A DNA stretch of 64,000 bases from assembly GCA_964036045.1 (NCBI GenBank), contig OZ038385.1, positions 44,009,722-44,073,721 on the forward strand, in the 5' to 3' direction. Both the position numbers and the translations under genes were made by a program. Below, in pieces: positions 36,438-50,215 of this stretch (position 1 is its first letter; each line of letters opens with the position of its first letter). The notes below the pieces were generated by a model that searched no databases, had not been told where the DNA came from, and saw nothing but the letters and a program-made list of their open reading frames with translations. Source of the DNA: Eutreptiella sp. 'Long Island Sound 2002'. Lineage: Eukaryota; Euglenozoa; Euglenophyceae; Eutreptiales; Eutreptiaceae.

Positions 36438-39400
36438 TACCACTCAGTAATACCCGCTCCTGTCACACCCAGAGCCTGATAGGAACCAGCCGTGCACCGC
36501 GTACCACTCAGCAATACCCGCTCCTGTCATACCCGGAGCCTGATAGGAACCAGCCATGCACCGCTCACCACTCAGTAATACCCGCTCCTGTCACACCCAG
36601 AGCCTGATAGGAACCAGCCATGCACCGCGTACCACTCAGTAATACCCGCTCTTGTCATACCCAGAGCCTGATAGGAACCAGCCGTGCACCGCGTACCACT
36701 CAGCAATACCCGCTCCTGTCATACCCAGAGCCTGATAGGAACCAGCCATGCACCGCTCACCACTCAGTAATACCCGCTCCTGTCACACCCAGAGCCTGAT
36801 AGGAACCAGCCATGCACCGCGTACCACTCAGTAATACCCGCTCTTGTCATACCCAGAGCCTGATAGGAACCAGCCATGCACCGCTCACCACTCAGTAATA
36901 CCCGCTCCTGTCACACCCAGAGCCTGATAGGAACCAGCCGTGCACCGCGTACCACTCAGTAATACCCGCTCCTGTCATACCCAGAGCCTAATAGGAACCA
37001 GCCGTGCACCGTGTACCACTCAGTAATACCCGCTCCTGTCACACCCAGAGCCTGATAGGAACCAGCCATGCACCGCGTACCACTCAGTAATACCCGCTCC
37101 TGTCATACCCAGAGCCTGATAGGAACCAGCCATGCACCGCTCACCACTCAGTAATACCCGCTCCTGTCACACCCAGAGCCTGATAGGAACCAGCCGTGCA
37201 CGGCGTACCACTCAGCAATACCCGCTCCTGTCACACCCAGGGCCTGATAGGAACCAGCCATGCACCGCTCACCACTCAGTAATACCCGCTCCTGTCACAC
37301 CCAGAGCCTGATAGGAACCAGCCGTGCACCGCGTACCACTCAGTAATACCCGCTCCTGTCACACCCACAGCCTGATAGGAACCAGCCGTGCACCGCGTAC
37401 CACTCAGCAATACCCGCTCCTGTCACACCCAGAGCCTGATAGGAACCAGCCGTGCACCGCGTACCACTCAGTAATACCCGCTCCTGTCATACCCAGAGCC
37501 TGATAGGAACCAGCCGTGCACCGCGTACCACTCAGTAATACCCGCTCCTGTCACACCCACAGCCTGATAGGAACCAGCCATGCACCGCTCACCACTCAGT
37601 AATACCCGCTCCTGTCACACCCAGAGCCTGATAGGAACCAGCCGTGCACCGCTCACCACTCAGTAATACCCGCTCCTGTCACACCCAGAGCCTGATAGGA
37701 ACCAGCCATGTACCGCGTACCACTCAGTAATACCCGCTCCTGTCATACCCAGAGCCTGATAGGAACCAGCCATGCACCGCGTACCACTCAGTAATACCCG
37801 CTCCTGTCACACCCAGAGCCTGATAGGAACCAGCCGTGCACCGCTCACCACTCAGTAATACCCGCTCCTGTCACACCCAGAGCCTGATAGGAACCAGCCG
37901 TGCACCGCTCACCACTCAGTAATACCCGCTCCTGTCACACCCAGAGCCTGATAGGAACCAGCCATGCACCGCTCACCACTCAGTAATACCCGCTCCTGTC
38001 ACACCCAGAGCCTGATAGGAACCAGCCATGCACCGCGTACCACTCAGTAATACCCGCTCCTGTCACACCCAGAGCCTGATAGGAACCAGCCGTGCACCGC
38101 TCACCACTCAGTAATACCCGCTCCTGTCACACCCAGAGCCTGATAGGAACCAGCCATGCACCGCGTACCACTCAGTAATACCCGCTCCTGTCATACCCAG
38201 AGCCTGATAGGAACCAGCCGTGCACCGCTCACCACTCAGTAATACCCGCTCCTGTCACACCCAGAGCCTGATAGGAACCAGCCATGCACCGCTCACCACT
38301 CAGTAATACCCGCTCCTGTCACACCCAGAGCCTGATAGGAACCAGCCGTGCACCGCTCACCACTCAGTAATACCCGCTCCTGTCATACCCAGAGCCTAAT
38401 AGGAACCAGCCATGCACCGCGTACCACTCAGTAATACCCGCTCCTGTCACACCCAGAGCCTGATAGGAACCAGCCGTGCACCGCGTACCACTCAGCAATA
38501 CCCGCTCCTGTCATACCCAGAGCCTGATAGGAACCAGCCATGCACCGCTCACCACTCAGTAATACCCGCTCCTGTCACACCCAGAGCCTGATAGGAACCA
38601 GCCATGCACCGCGTACCACTCAGTAATACCCGCTCCTGTCATACCCAGAGCCTGATAGGAACCAGCCATGCACCGCTCACCACTCAGTAATACCCGCTCC
38701 TGTCACACCCAGAGCCTGATAGGAACCAGCCGTGCACCGCGTACCACTCAGTAATACCCGCTCCTGTCATACCCAGAGCCTAATAGGAACCAGCCGTGCA
38801 CCGCTCACCACTCAGTAATACCCGCTCCTGTCACACCCAGAGCCTGATAGGAACCAGCCGTGCACCGCGTACCACTCAGCAATACCCGCTCCTGTCACAC
38901 CCAGGGCCTGATAGGAACCAGCCGTGCACCGCGTACCACTCAGTAATACCCGCTCCTGTCACACCCAGAGCCTGATAGGAACCAGCCGTGCACCGCGTAC
39001 CACTCAGTAATACCCGCTCCTGTCACACCCACAGCCTGATAGGAACCAGCCATGCACCGCGTACCACTCAGCAATACCCGCTCCTGTCACACCCAGAGCC
39101 TGATAGGAACCAGCCGTGCACCGCGTACCACTCAGTAATACCCGCTCCTGTCACACCCACAGCCTGATAGGAACCAGCCATGCACCGCTCACCACTCAGT
39201 AATACCCGCTCCTGTCACACCCAGAGCCTGATAGGAACCAGCCGTGCACCGCTCACCACTCAGTAATACCCGCTCCTGTCATACCCAGAGCCTAATAGGA
39301 ACCAGCCGTGCACCGCTCACCACTCAGTAATACCCGCTCCTGTCATACACAGAGCCTAATAGGAACCAGCCGTGCACCGCGTACCACTCAGTAATACCCG

Positions 39401-39711
39401 CTCCTGTCACACCCAGAGCCTGATAGGAACCAGCCGTGCACCGCGTACCACTCAGTAATACCCGCTCCTGTCACACCCAGAGCCTGATAGGAACCAGCCG
39501 TGCACCGCGTACCACTCAGCAATACCCGCTCCTGTCACACCCAGAGCCTGATAGGAACCAGCCGTGCACCGCGTACCACTCAGTAATACCCGCTCCTGTC
39601 ATACCCAGAGCCTGATAGGAACCAGCCGTGCACCGCGTACCACTCAGTAATACCCGCTCCTGTCACACCCACAGCCTGATAGGAACCAGCCATGCACCGC
39701 TCACCACTCAG
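36438..39711. repeat. Monomer stretch with partial internal duplicates
   Basis: About 51 monomers. Segments near 36428, 38412 and 40652 share a barcode (CCTAATAGG with catgcacc, then CAGCAATAC, then two catgcacc monomers) at spacings of 1984 bp (31 x 64) and 2240 bp (35 x 64). Private changes include ACCCGGAGCC near 36534, CTCTTGTC near 36651 and 36842, GCACGGCG near 37200, CATGTACC near 37709 and CATACACAG near 39346. Confidence 0.65.
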
Positions 39712-40660
39712 TAATACCCGCTCCTGTCACACCCAGAGCCTGATAGGAACCAGCCGTGCACCGCGTACCACTCAGTAATACCCGCTCCTGTCATACCCAG
39801 AGCCTAATAGGAACCAGCCGTGCACCGCTCACCACTCAGTAATACCCGCTCCTGTCACACCCAGAGCCTGATAGGAACCAACCATGCACCGCTCACCACT
39901 CAGCAATACCCGCTCCTGTCACACCCAGAGCCTGATAGGGACCAGCCGTGCACCGCTCACCACTCAGCAATACCCGCTCCTGTCACACCCAGAGCCTGAT
40001 AGGAACCAGCCGTGCACCGCGTACCACTCAGTAATACCCGCTCCTGTCACACCCAGAGCCTGATAGGAACCAGCCATGCACCGCGTACCACTCCGTAATA
40101 CCCGCTCCTGTCACACCCAGAGCCTGATAGGAACCAGCCGTGCACCGCTCACCACTCAGTAATACCCGCTCCTGTCACACCCAGAGCCTGATAGGAACCA
40201 GCCGTGCACCGCGTACCACTCAGTAATACCCGCTCCTGTCATACCCAGAGCCTGATAGGAACCAGCCGTGCACCGCTCACCACTCAGTAATACCCGCTCC
40301 TGTCACACCCAGAGCCTGATAGGAACCAGCCATGCACCGCTCACCACTCAGTAATACCCGCTCCTGTCACACCCAGAGCCTGATAGGAACCAGCCATGCA
40401 CCGCGTACCACTCAGTAATACCCGCTCCTGTCACACCCAGAGCCTGATAGGAACCAGCCGTGCACCGCTCACCACTCAGTAATACCCGCTCCTGTCACAC
40501 CCAGAGCCTGATAGGAACCAGCCATGCACCGCGTACCACTCAGTAATACCCGCTCCTGTCACACCCAGAGCCTGATAGGAACCAGCCGTGCACCGCTCAC
40601 CACTCAGTAATACCCGCTCCTGTCATACCCAGAGCCTAATAGGAACCAGCCATGCACCGC
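39712..40660. repeat. Segment repeated from about 4.2-4.3 kb upstream, copy 2
   Basis: Partner of 35425-36437, one monomer shorter between ACCAACC and CTCCGTAAT. It carries a private GATAGGGACC near 39938 and a normal CGCGTACC where the partner has CGCGTCGACTC. Confidence 0.76.
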
Positions 40661-40985
40661 TCACCACTCAGTAATACCCGCTCCTGTCACACCCAGAGCC
40701 TGATAGGAACCAGCCGTGCACCGCGTACCACTCAGCAATACCCGCTCCTGTCATACCCAGAGCCTGATAGGAACCAGCCATGCACCGCTCACCACTCAGT
40801 AATACCCGCTCCTGTCACACCCAGAGCCTGATAGGAACCAGCCATGCACCGCGTACCACTCAGTAATACCCGCTCCTGTCATACCCAGAGCCTGATAGGA
40901 ACCAGCCGTGCACCGCTCACCACTCAGTAATACCCGCTCCTGTCACACCCAGAGCCTGATAGGAACCAGCCGTGCACCGCGTACC

Positions 40986-43250
40986 ACTCAGTAATACCCG
41001 CTCCTGTCATACCCAGAGCCTAATAGGAACCAGCCGTGCACCGCTCACCACTCAGTAATACCCGCTCCTGTCACACCCAGAGCCTGATAGGAACCAGCCG
41101 TGCACCGCGTACCACTCAGCAATACCCGCTCCTGTCACACCCAGGGCCTGATAGGAACCAGCCGTGCACCGCGTACCACTCAGTAATACCCGCTCCTGTC
41201 ACACCCAGAGCCTGATAGGAACCAGCCGTGCACCGCGTACCACTCAGCAATACCCGCTCCTGTCACACCCAGAGCCTGATAGGAACCAGCCGTGCACCGC
41301 GTACCACTCAGTAATACCCGCTCCTGTCATACCCAGAGCCTAATAGGAACCAGCCGTGCACCGCTCACCACTCAGTAAGACTCGCTCCTGTCACACCCAG
41401 AGCCTGATAGGAACCAGCCATGCACCGCTCACCACTCAGCAATACCCGCTCCTGTCACACCCAGAGCCTGATAGGAACCAGCCGTGCACCGCTCACCACT
41501 CAGTAATACCCGCTCCTGTCATACCCAGAGCCTAATAGGAACCAGCCGTGCACCGCTCACCACTCAGCAATACCCGCTCCTGTCACACCCAGAGCCTGAT
41601 AGGAACCAGCCGTGCACCGCTCACCGTTCAGTAATACCCGCTCCTGTCACACCCAGAGCCTGATAGGAACCAGCCATGCACCGCGTACCACTCAGTAGTA
41701 CCCGCTCCTGTCACACCCAGAGCCTGATAGGAACCAGCCGTGCACCGCTCACCACTCAGTAATACCCGCTCCTGTCATACCCAGAGCCTGATAGGAACCA
41801 GCCGTGCACCGCGTACCACTCAGCAATACCCGCTCCTGTCACACCCAGAGCCTGATAGGAACCAGCCGTGCACCGCTCACCACTCAGTAATACCCGCTCC
41901 TGTCACACCCAGAGCCTGATAGGAACCAGCCGTGCACCGCTCACCACTCAGTAATACCCGCTCCTGTCATACCCAGAGCCTGATAGGAACCAGCCGTGCA
42001 CCGCGTACCACTCAGTAATACCCGCTCCTGTCATACCCAGAGCCTGATAGGAACCAGCCGTGCACCGCGTACCACTCAGTAATACCCGCTCCTGTCATAC
42101 CCAGAGCCTGATAGGAACCAGCCATGCACCGCTCACCACTCAGTAATACCCGCTCCTGTCACACCCAGAGCCTGATAGGAACCAGCCATGCACCGCGTAC
42201 CACTCAGTAATACCCGCTCCTGTCACACCCAGAGCCTGATAGGAACCAGCCGTGCACCGCGTACCACTCAGTAATACCCGCTCCTGTCACACCCAGAGCC
42301 TGATAGGAACCAGCCGTGCACCGCTCACCACTCAGTAATACCCGCTCCTGTCACACCCAGAGCCTGATAGGAACCAGCCGTGCACCGCGTACCACTCAGC
42401 AATACCCGCTCCTGTCACACCCAGAGCCTGATAGGAACCAGCCGTGCACCGCTCACCACTCAGTAATACCCGCTCCTGTCACACCCAGAGCCTGATAGGA
42501 ACCAGCCATGCACCGCGTAGCACTCCGTAATACCTGCTCCTGTCACACCCAGAGCCTGATAGGAACCAGCCCTGCACCGCGTACCACTCAGTAATACCCG
42601 CTCCTGTCACACCCAGAGCCTGATAGGAACCAGCCGTGCACCGCTCACCACTCAGTAATACCCGCTCCTGTCACACCCAGAGCCTGATAGGAACCAGCCA
42701 TGCACCGCTCACCACTCAGTAATACCCGCTCCTGTCACACCCAGAGCCTGATAGGAACCAGCCGTGCACCGCGTACCACTCAGTAATACCCGCTCCTGTC
42801 ATACCCAGAGCCTAATAGGAACCAGCCGTGCACCGCTCACCACTCAGTAATACCCGCTCCTGTCACACCCAGAGCCTGATAGGAACCAGCCGTGCACCGC
42901 GTACCACTCAGTAATACCCGCTCCTGTCACACCCAGGGCCTGATAGGAACCAGCCGTGCACCGCGTACCACTCAGTAATACCCGCTCCTGTCATACTCAG
43001 AGCCTGATAGGAACCAGCCGTGCACCGCGTACCACTCAGCAATACCCGCTCCTGTCACACCCAGAGCCTGATAGGAACCAGCCGTGCACCGCGTACCACT
43101 CAGTAATACCCGCTCCTGTCATACCCAGAGCCTGATAGGAACCAGCCGTGCACTGCTCACCACTCAGTAATACCCGCTCCTGTCACACCCAGAGCCTGAT
43201 AGGAACCAGCCGTGCACCGCGTACCACTCAGCAATACCCGCTCCTGTCAC
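40986..43250. repeat. 38-monomer unit, copy 1 (2432-bp offset)
   Basis: Unit of 2432 bp (38 x 64) repeated at 43418-45682. Shared rare markers are CAGTAAGACTCGC (41375/43807), ACCGTTCAG (near 41623/44055) and GCGTAGCACTCCGTAAT (42516/44948) with CCCTGCACC after it. Differences include CAGTAGTACC near 41697 against CAGTAATACC, CATGCACC near 41420 against CAGGCACC and CTCTTGTC near 44331 only in copy 2. The unit is in exact 64-bp register with no indels. Confidence 0.9.
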
Positions 43251-43417
43251 ACCCAGAGCCTGATAGGAACCAGCCGTGCACCGCGTACCACTCAGTAATA
43301 CCCGCTCCTGTCATACCCAGAGCCTGATAGGAACCAGCCGTGCACCGCGTACCACTCAGTAATACCCGCTCCTGTCATACCCAGAGCCTGATAGGAACCA
43401 GCCGTGCACTGCTCACC

Positions 43418-45682
43418 ACTCAGTAATACCCGCTCCTGTCATACCCAGAGCCTAATAGGAACCAGCCGTGCACCGCTCACCACTCAGTAATACCCGCTCC
43501 TGTCACACCCAGAGCCTGATAGGAACCAGCCGTGCACCGCGTACCACTCAGCAATACCCGCTCCTGTCACACCCAGGGCCTGATAGGAACCAGCCGTGCA
43601 CCGCGTACCACTCAGTAATACCCGCTCCTGTCACACCCAGAGCCTGATAGGAACCAGCCGTGCACCGCGTACCACTCAGCAATACCCGCTCCTGTCACAC
43701 CCAGAGCCTGATAGGAACCAGCCGTGCACCGCGTACCACTCAGTAATACCCGCTCCTGTCATACCCAGAGCCTAATAGGAACCAGCCGTGCACCGCTCAC
43801 CACTCAGTAAGACTCGCTCCTGTCACACCCAGAGCCTGATAGGAACCAGCCAGGCACCGCTCACCACTCAGCAATACCCGCTCCTGTCACACCCAGAGCC
43901 TGATAGGAACCAGCCGTGCACCGCTCACCACTCAGTAATACCCGCTCCTGTCATACCCAGAGCCTAATAGGAACCAGCCGTGCACCGCTCACCACTCAGC
44001 AATACCCGCTCCTGTCACACCCAGAGCCTGATAGGAACCAGCCGTGCACCGCTCACCGTTCAGTAATACCCGCTCCTGTCACACCCAGAGCCTGATAGGA
44101 ACCAGCCATGCACCGCGTACCACTCAGTAATACCCGCTCCTGTCACACCCAGAGCCTGATAGGAACCAGCCGTGCACCGCTCACCACTCAGTAATACCCG
44201 CTCCTGTCATACCCAGAGCCTGATAGGAACCAGCCGTGCACCGCGTACCACTCAGTAATACCCGCTCCTGTCACACCCAGAGCCTGATAGGAACCAGCCG
44301 TGCACCGCTCACCACTCAGTAATACCCGCTCTTGTCACACCCAGAGCCTGATAGGAACCAGCCGTGCACCGCTCACCACTCAGTAATACCCGCTCCTGTC
44401 ATACCCAGAGCCTGATAGGAACCAGCCGTGCACCGCGTACCACTCAGTAATACCCGCTCCTGTCATACCCAGAGCCTGATAGGAACCAGCCGTGCACCGC
44501 GTACCACTCAGTAATACCCGCTCCTGTCATACCCAGAGCCTGATAGGAACCAGCCATGCACCGCTCACCACTCAGTAATACCCGCTCCTGTCACACCCAG
44601 AGCCTGATAGGAACCAGCCATGCACCGCTCACCACTCAGTAATACCCGCTCCTGTCACACCCAGAGCCTGATAGGAACCAGCCGTGCACCGCGTACCACT
44701 CAGTAATACCCGCTCCTGTCACACCCAGAGCCTGATAGGAACCAGCCGTGCACCGCTCACCACTCAGTAATACCCGCTCCTGTCACACGCAGAGCCTGAT
44801 AGGAACCAGCCGTGCACCGCGTACCACTCAGCAATACCCGCTCCTGTCACACCCAGAGCCTGATAGGAACCAGCCGTGCACCGCTCACCACTCAGTAATA
44901 CCCGCTCCTGTCACACCCAGAGCCTGATAGGAACCAGCCATGCACCGCGTAGCACTCCGTAATACCTGCTCCTGTCACACCCAGAGCCTGATAGGAACCA
45001 GCCCTGCACCGCGTACCACTCAGTAATACCCGCTCCTGTCACACCCAGAGCCTGATAGGAACCAGCCGTGCACCGCTCACCACTCAGTAATACCCGCTCC
45101 TGTCACACCCAGAGCCTGATAGGAACCAGCCATGCACCGCTCACCACTCAGTAATACCCGCTCCTGTCACACCCAGAGCCTGATAGGAACCAGCCGTGCA
45201 CCGCGTACCACTCAGTAATACCCGCTCCTGTCATACCCAGAGCCTAATAGGAACCAGCCGTGCACCGCTCACCACTCAGTAATACCCGCTCCTGTCACAC
45301 CCAGAGCCTGATAGGAACCAGCCGTGCACCGCGTACCACTCAGTAATACCCGCTCCTGTCACACCCAGGGCCTGATAGGAACCAGCCGTGCACCGCGTAC
45401 CACTCAGTAATACCCGCTCCTGTCATACTCAGAGCCTGATAGGAACCAGCCGTGCACCGCGTACCACTCAGCAATACCCGCTCCTGTCACACCCAGAGCC
45501 TGATAGGAACCAGCCGTGCACCGCGTACCACTCAGTAATACCCGCTCCTGTCATACCCAGAGCCTGATAGGAACCAGCCGTGCACTGCTCACCACTCAGT
45601 AATACCCGCTCCTGTCACACCCAGAGCCTGATAGGAACCAGCCGTGCACCGCGTACCACTCAGCAATACCCGCTCCTGTCAT
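43418..45682. repeat. 38-monomer unit, copy 2
   Basis: Direct partner of 40986-43250. The match starts after a CACTGCTC monomer near 43410 and ends at a C/T difference in the CAYACCC site. The CACTGCTC monomer appears at 43150, 43408 and 45584, so it brackets the unit. Confidence 0.9.
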
Positions 45683-46274
45683 ACCCAGAGCCTGATAGGA
45701 ACCAGCCATGCACCGCTCACCACTCAGTAATACCCGCTCCTGTCACACCCAGAGCCTGATAGGAACCAGCCATGCACCGCGTACCACTCAGTAATACCCG
45801 CTCCTGTCATACCCAGAGCCTGATAGGAACCAGCCGTGCACCGCGTACCACTCAGAATACCCGCTCCTGTCACGGCCAGAGCCTGATAGGAACCAGCCGT
45901 GCACCGTGTACCACTCAGTAATACCCGCTCCTGTCATACCCAGAGCCTAATAGGAACCAGCCGTGCACCGCGTACCACTCAGTAATACCCGCTCCTGTCA
46001 CACCCAGAGCCTGATAGGAACCAGCCATGCACCGCGTACCACTCAGTAATACCCGCTCCTGTCACACCCAGGGCCTGATAGGAACCAGCCGTGCACCGCG
46101 TACCACTCAGTAATACCCGCTCCTGTCACACCCAGAGCCTGATAGGAACCAGCCGTGCACCGCGTACCACTCAGTAATACCCGCTCCTGTCACACCCAGA
46201 GCCTGATAGGAACCAGCCGTGCACCGCGTACCACTCAGTAATACCCGCTCCTGTCACACCCAGAGCCTGATAGG
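45683..46274. repeat. Monomer stretch without a traced long duplicate
   Basis: About nine monomers. They include a 63-bp monomer near 45855 followed at once by a private CACGGCC, and an ACCGTGTACC monomer near 45906. Confidence 0.6.
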
Positions 46275-46703
46275 AACCAGCCATGCACCGCGTACCACTC
46301 AGTAATACCCGCTCCTGTCACACCCAGAGCCTGATAGGAACCAGCCATGCACCGCGTACCACTCAGTAATACCCGCTCCTGTCACACCCAGAGCCTGATA
46401 GGAACCAGCCGTGCACCGCGTACCACTCAGTAATACCCGCTCCTGTCACACCCAGGGCCTGATAGGAACCAGCCGTGCACCGCGTACCACTCAGTAATAC
46501 CCGCTCCTGTCATACTCAGAGCCTGATAGGAACCAGCCATGCACCGCGTACCACTCAGTAATACCCGCTCCTGTCATACCAAGAGCCTGATAGGAACCAG
46601 CCGTGCACCGCGTACCACTCAGTAATACCCGCTCCTGTCATACCCAGAGCCTGATAGGAACCAGCCATGCACCGCTCACCACTCAGTAATACCCGCTCCT
46701 GTC

Positions 46704-46709
46704 ATATAC
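46704..46709. other. TA duplication (66-bp monomer)
   Basis: CATATACCC in place of CATACCC, a 2-bp duplication. It is repeated at 47218, 514 bp on. Confidence 0.93.
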
Positions 46710-47217
46710 CCAGAGCCTGATAGGAACCAGCCGTGCACCGCGTACCACTCAGTAATACCCGCTCCTGTCACACCCAGAGCCTGATAGGAACCAGCCGTGC
46801 ACCGCTCACCACTCAGTAATACCCGCTCCTGTCACACCCAGAGCCTGATAGGAACCAGCCATGCACCGCGTACCACTCAGTAATACCCGCTCCTGTCACA
46901 CCCAGAGCCTGATAGGAACCAGCCATGCACCGCGTACCACTCAGTAATACCCGCTCCTGTCACACCCAGGGCCTGATAGGAACCAGCCGTGCACCGCGTA
47001 CCACTCAGTAATACCCGCTCCTGTCATACTCAGAGCCTGATAGGAACCAGCCATGCACCGCGTACCACTCAGTAATACACGCTCCTGTCACACCCAGAGC
47101 CTGATAGGAACCAGCCGTGCACCGCGTACCACTCAGTAATACCCGCTCCTGTCATACCCAGAGCCTGATAGGAACCAGCCATGCACCGCTCACCACTCAG
47201 TAATACCCGCTCCTGTC

Positions 47218-47223
47218 ATATAC
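47218..47223. other. TA duplication, second copy
   Basis: Same 2-bp insertion as at 46704, part of the 514-bp duplicated unit. Confidence 0.93.
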
Positions 47224-47334
47224 CCAGAGCCTGATAGGAACCAGCCGTGCACCGCGTACCACTCAGTAATACCCGCTCCTGTCACACCCAGAGCCTGATA
47301 GGAACCAGCCGTGCACCGCTCACCACTCAGTAAT

Positions 47335-48154
47335 ACGCGCTCCTGTCACACCCAGAGCCTGATAGGAACCAGCCGTGCACCGCGTACCACTCAGTAATAC
47401 CCGCTCCTGTCACACCCAGAGCCTGATAGGAACCAGCCGTGCACCGCGTACCACTCAGTAATACCCGCTCCTGTCATACCCAGAGCCTAATAGGAACCAG
47501 CCGTGCACCGCTCACCACTCAGTAATACCCGCTCCTGTCACACCCAGAGCCTGATAGGAACCAGCCGTGCACCGCGTACCACTCAGTAATACCCGCTCCT
47601 GTCACGCCCAGGGCCTGATAGGAACCAGCCGTGCACCGCGTACCACTCAGTAATACCCGCTCCTGTCACACCCAGAGCCTGATAGGAACCAGCCGTGCAC
47701 CGCGTACCACTCAGTAATACCCGCTCCTGTCACACCCAGAGCCTGATAGGAACCAGCCGTGCACCGCGTACCACTCAGTAATACCCGCTCCTGTCATACC
47801 CAGAGCCTGATAGGAACCAGCCGTGCACCGGGTACCACTCAGAATACCCGCTCCTGTCACACCCAGAGCCTGATAGGAACCAGCCATGCACCGCTCACCA
47901 CTCAGCAACACCCGCTCCTGTCACACCCAGAGCCTGATAGGAACCAGCCGTGCACCGCTCACCACTCAGTAATACCCGCTCCTGTCATACCCAGAGCCTA
48001 ATAGGAACCAGCCGTGCACCGCTCACCACTCAGCAATACCCGCTCCTGTCACACCCAGAGCCTGATAGGAACCAGCCGTGCACCGCTCACCACTCAGTAA
48101 TACCCGCTCCTGTCACACCCAGAGCCTGATAGGAACCAGCCATGCACCGCGTAC
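47335..48154. repeat. Monomer stretch with a 63-bp monomer
   Basis: About 13 monomers. They contain CACGCCC plus CCAGGGCC near 47605, the change CCGGGTACC near 47830 and a 63-bp monomer near 47841 followed by CAGCAACACC near 47907. The order resembles the blocks at 51022, 62348 and 63051. Confidence 0.6.
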
Positions 48155-48935
48155 CACTCAGTAATACCCGCTCCTGTCACACCCAGAGCCTGATAGGAAC
48201 CAGCCGTGCACCGCTCACCACTCAGTAATACCCGCTCCTGTCACACCCAGAGCCTGATAGGAACCAGCCATGCACCGCTCACCACTCAGTAATACCCGCT
48301 CCTGTCACACCCAGAGCCTGATAGGAACCAGCCGTGCACCGCGTACCACTCAGTAATACCCGCTCCTGTCATACCCAGAGCCTAATAGGAATCAGCCGTG
48401 CACCGCTCACCACTCAGTAATACCCGCTCCTGTCACACCCAGAGCCTGATAGGAACCAGCCGTGCACCGCGTACCACTCAGTAATACCCGCTCCTGTCAC
48501 ACCCAGAGCCTGATAGGAACCAGCCGTGCACCGCGTACCACTCAGTAATACCCGCTCCTGTCACACCCAGAGCCTGATAGGAACCATCCGTGCACCGCGT
48601 ACCACTCAGTAATACCCGCTCCTGTCACACCCAGAGCCTGATAGGAACCAGCCGTGCACCGCTCACCACTCAGTAATACCCGCTCCTGTCACACCCAGAG
48701 CCTGATAGGAACCAGCCATGCACCGCTCACCACTCAGTAATACCCGCTCCTGTCATACCCAGAGCCTAATAGGAACCAGCCGTGCACCGCTCACCACTCA
48801 GTAATACCCGCTCCTGTCACACCCACTGCCTGATAGGAACCAGCCGTGCACCGCTCACCACTCAGTAATACCCGCTCCTGTCACACCCAGAGCCTGATAG
48901 GAACCAGCCATGCACCGCTCACCACTCAGTAATAC
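48155..48935. repeat. 20-monomer spaced unit, copy 1 (1280-bp offset)
   Basis: This unit recurs at 49435-50215 with an offset of 1280 bp (20 x 64). Shared rare markers are GGAATCAGCC (48391/49671), ACCATCCG (48581/49861) and CCCACTGCC (48821/50101). It ends at ACCCGC/ACACGC, 48936/50216. Confidence 0.9.
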
Positions 48936-49492
48936 CCGCTCCTGTCACACCCAGAGCCTGATAGGAACCAGCCGTGCACCGCGTACCACTCAGTAATACC
49001 CGCTCCTGTCACACCCAGAGCCTGATAGGAACCAGCCGTGCACCGCGTACCACTCAGTAATACCCGCTCCTGTCACACCCAGAGCCTGATAGGAACCATC
49101 CGTGCACCGCGTACCACTCAGTAATACCCGCTCCTGTCACACCCAGAGCCTGATAGGAACCAGCCGTGCACCGCTCACCACTCAGTAATACCCGCTCCTG
49201 TCACACCCAGAGCCTGATAGGAACCAGCCATGCACCGCTCACCACTCAGTAATACCCGCTCCTGTCATACCCAGAGCCTAATAGGAACCAGCCGTGCACC
49301 GCTCACCACTCAGTAATACCCGCTCCTGTCACACCCACTGCCTGATAGGAACCAGCCGTGCACCGCTCACCACTCAGTAATACCCGCTCCTGTCACACCC
49401 AGAGCCTGATAGGAACCAGCCATGCACCGCTCACCACTCAGTAATACCCGCTCCTGTCACACCCAGAGCCTGATAGGAACCAGCCGTGCACC
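48402..49492. repeat. Nested 8-monomer duplication (512-bp offset)
   Basis: Segments 48402-48980 and 48914-49492 match at an offset of 512 bp (8 x 64). ACCATCCG (48581/49093) and CCCACTGCC (48821/49333) are shared. GGAATCAGCC lies just outside the segment. With the 1280-bp duplicate this gives three copies of the ACCATCCG/CCCACTGCC block in under 2 kb. Confidence 0.88.
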
Positions 49493-50215
49493 GCTCACCA
49501 CTCAGTAATACCCGCTCCTGTCACACCCAGAGCCTGATAGGAACCAGCCATGCACCGCTCACCACTCAGTAATACCCGCTCCTGTCACACCCAGAGCCTG
49601 ATAGGAACCAGCCGTGCACCGCGTACCACTCAGTAATACCCGCTCCTGTCATACCCAGAGCCTAATAGGAATCAGCCGTGCACCGCTCACCACTCAGTAA
49701 TACCCGCTCCTGTCACACCCAGAGCCTGATAGGAACCAGCCGTGCACCGCGTACCACTCAGTAATACCCGCTCCTGTCACACCCAGAGCCTGATAGGAAC
49801 CAGCCGTGCACCGCGTACCACTCAGTAATACCCGCTCCTGTCACACCCAGAGCCTGATAGGAACCATCCGTGCACCGCGTACCACTCAGTAATACCCGCT
49901 CCTGTCACACCCAGAGCCTGATAGGAACCAGCCGTGCACCGCTCACCACTCAGTAATACCCGCTCCTGTCACACCCAGAGCCTGATAGGAACCAGCCATG
50001 CACCGCTCACCACTCAGTAATACCCGCTCCTGTCATACCCAGAGCCTAATAGGAACCAGCCGTGCACCGCTCACCACTCAGTAATACCCGCTCCTGTCAC
50101 ACCCACTGCCTGATAGGAACCAGCCGTGCACCGCTCACCACTCAGTAATACCCGCTCCTGTCACACCCAGAGCCTGATAGGAACCAGCCATGCACCGCTC
50201 ACCACTCAGTAATAC
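49435..50215. repeat. 20-monomer spaced unit, copy 2
   Basis: Partner of 48155-48935 with all three rare markers. No base difference was noticed inside the span, so this is among the youngest events in the window. Confidence 0.88.

Larger units (their letters stand above)
46275..47334. repeat. 8-monomer unit, two copies (514-bp offset)
   Basis: Segments 46275-46820 and 46789-47334 match with an offset of 514 bp (8 x 64 + 2). The extra 2 bp is a TA duplication, CATATACCC, at 46704 and 47218. The CCAGGGCC-then-CATACTCAG pair is also shared (near 46455/46969 and 46514/47028). A private ATACGCGC near 47337 ends the match. Confidence 0.84.
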
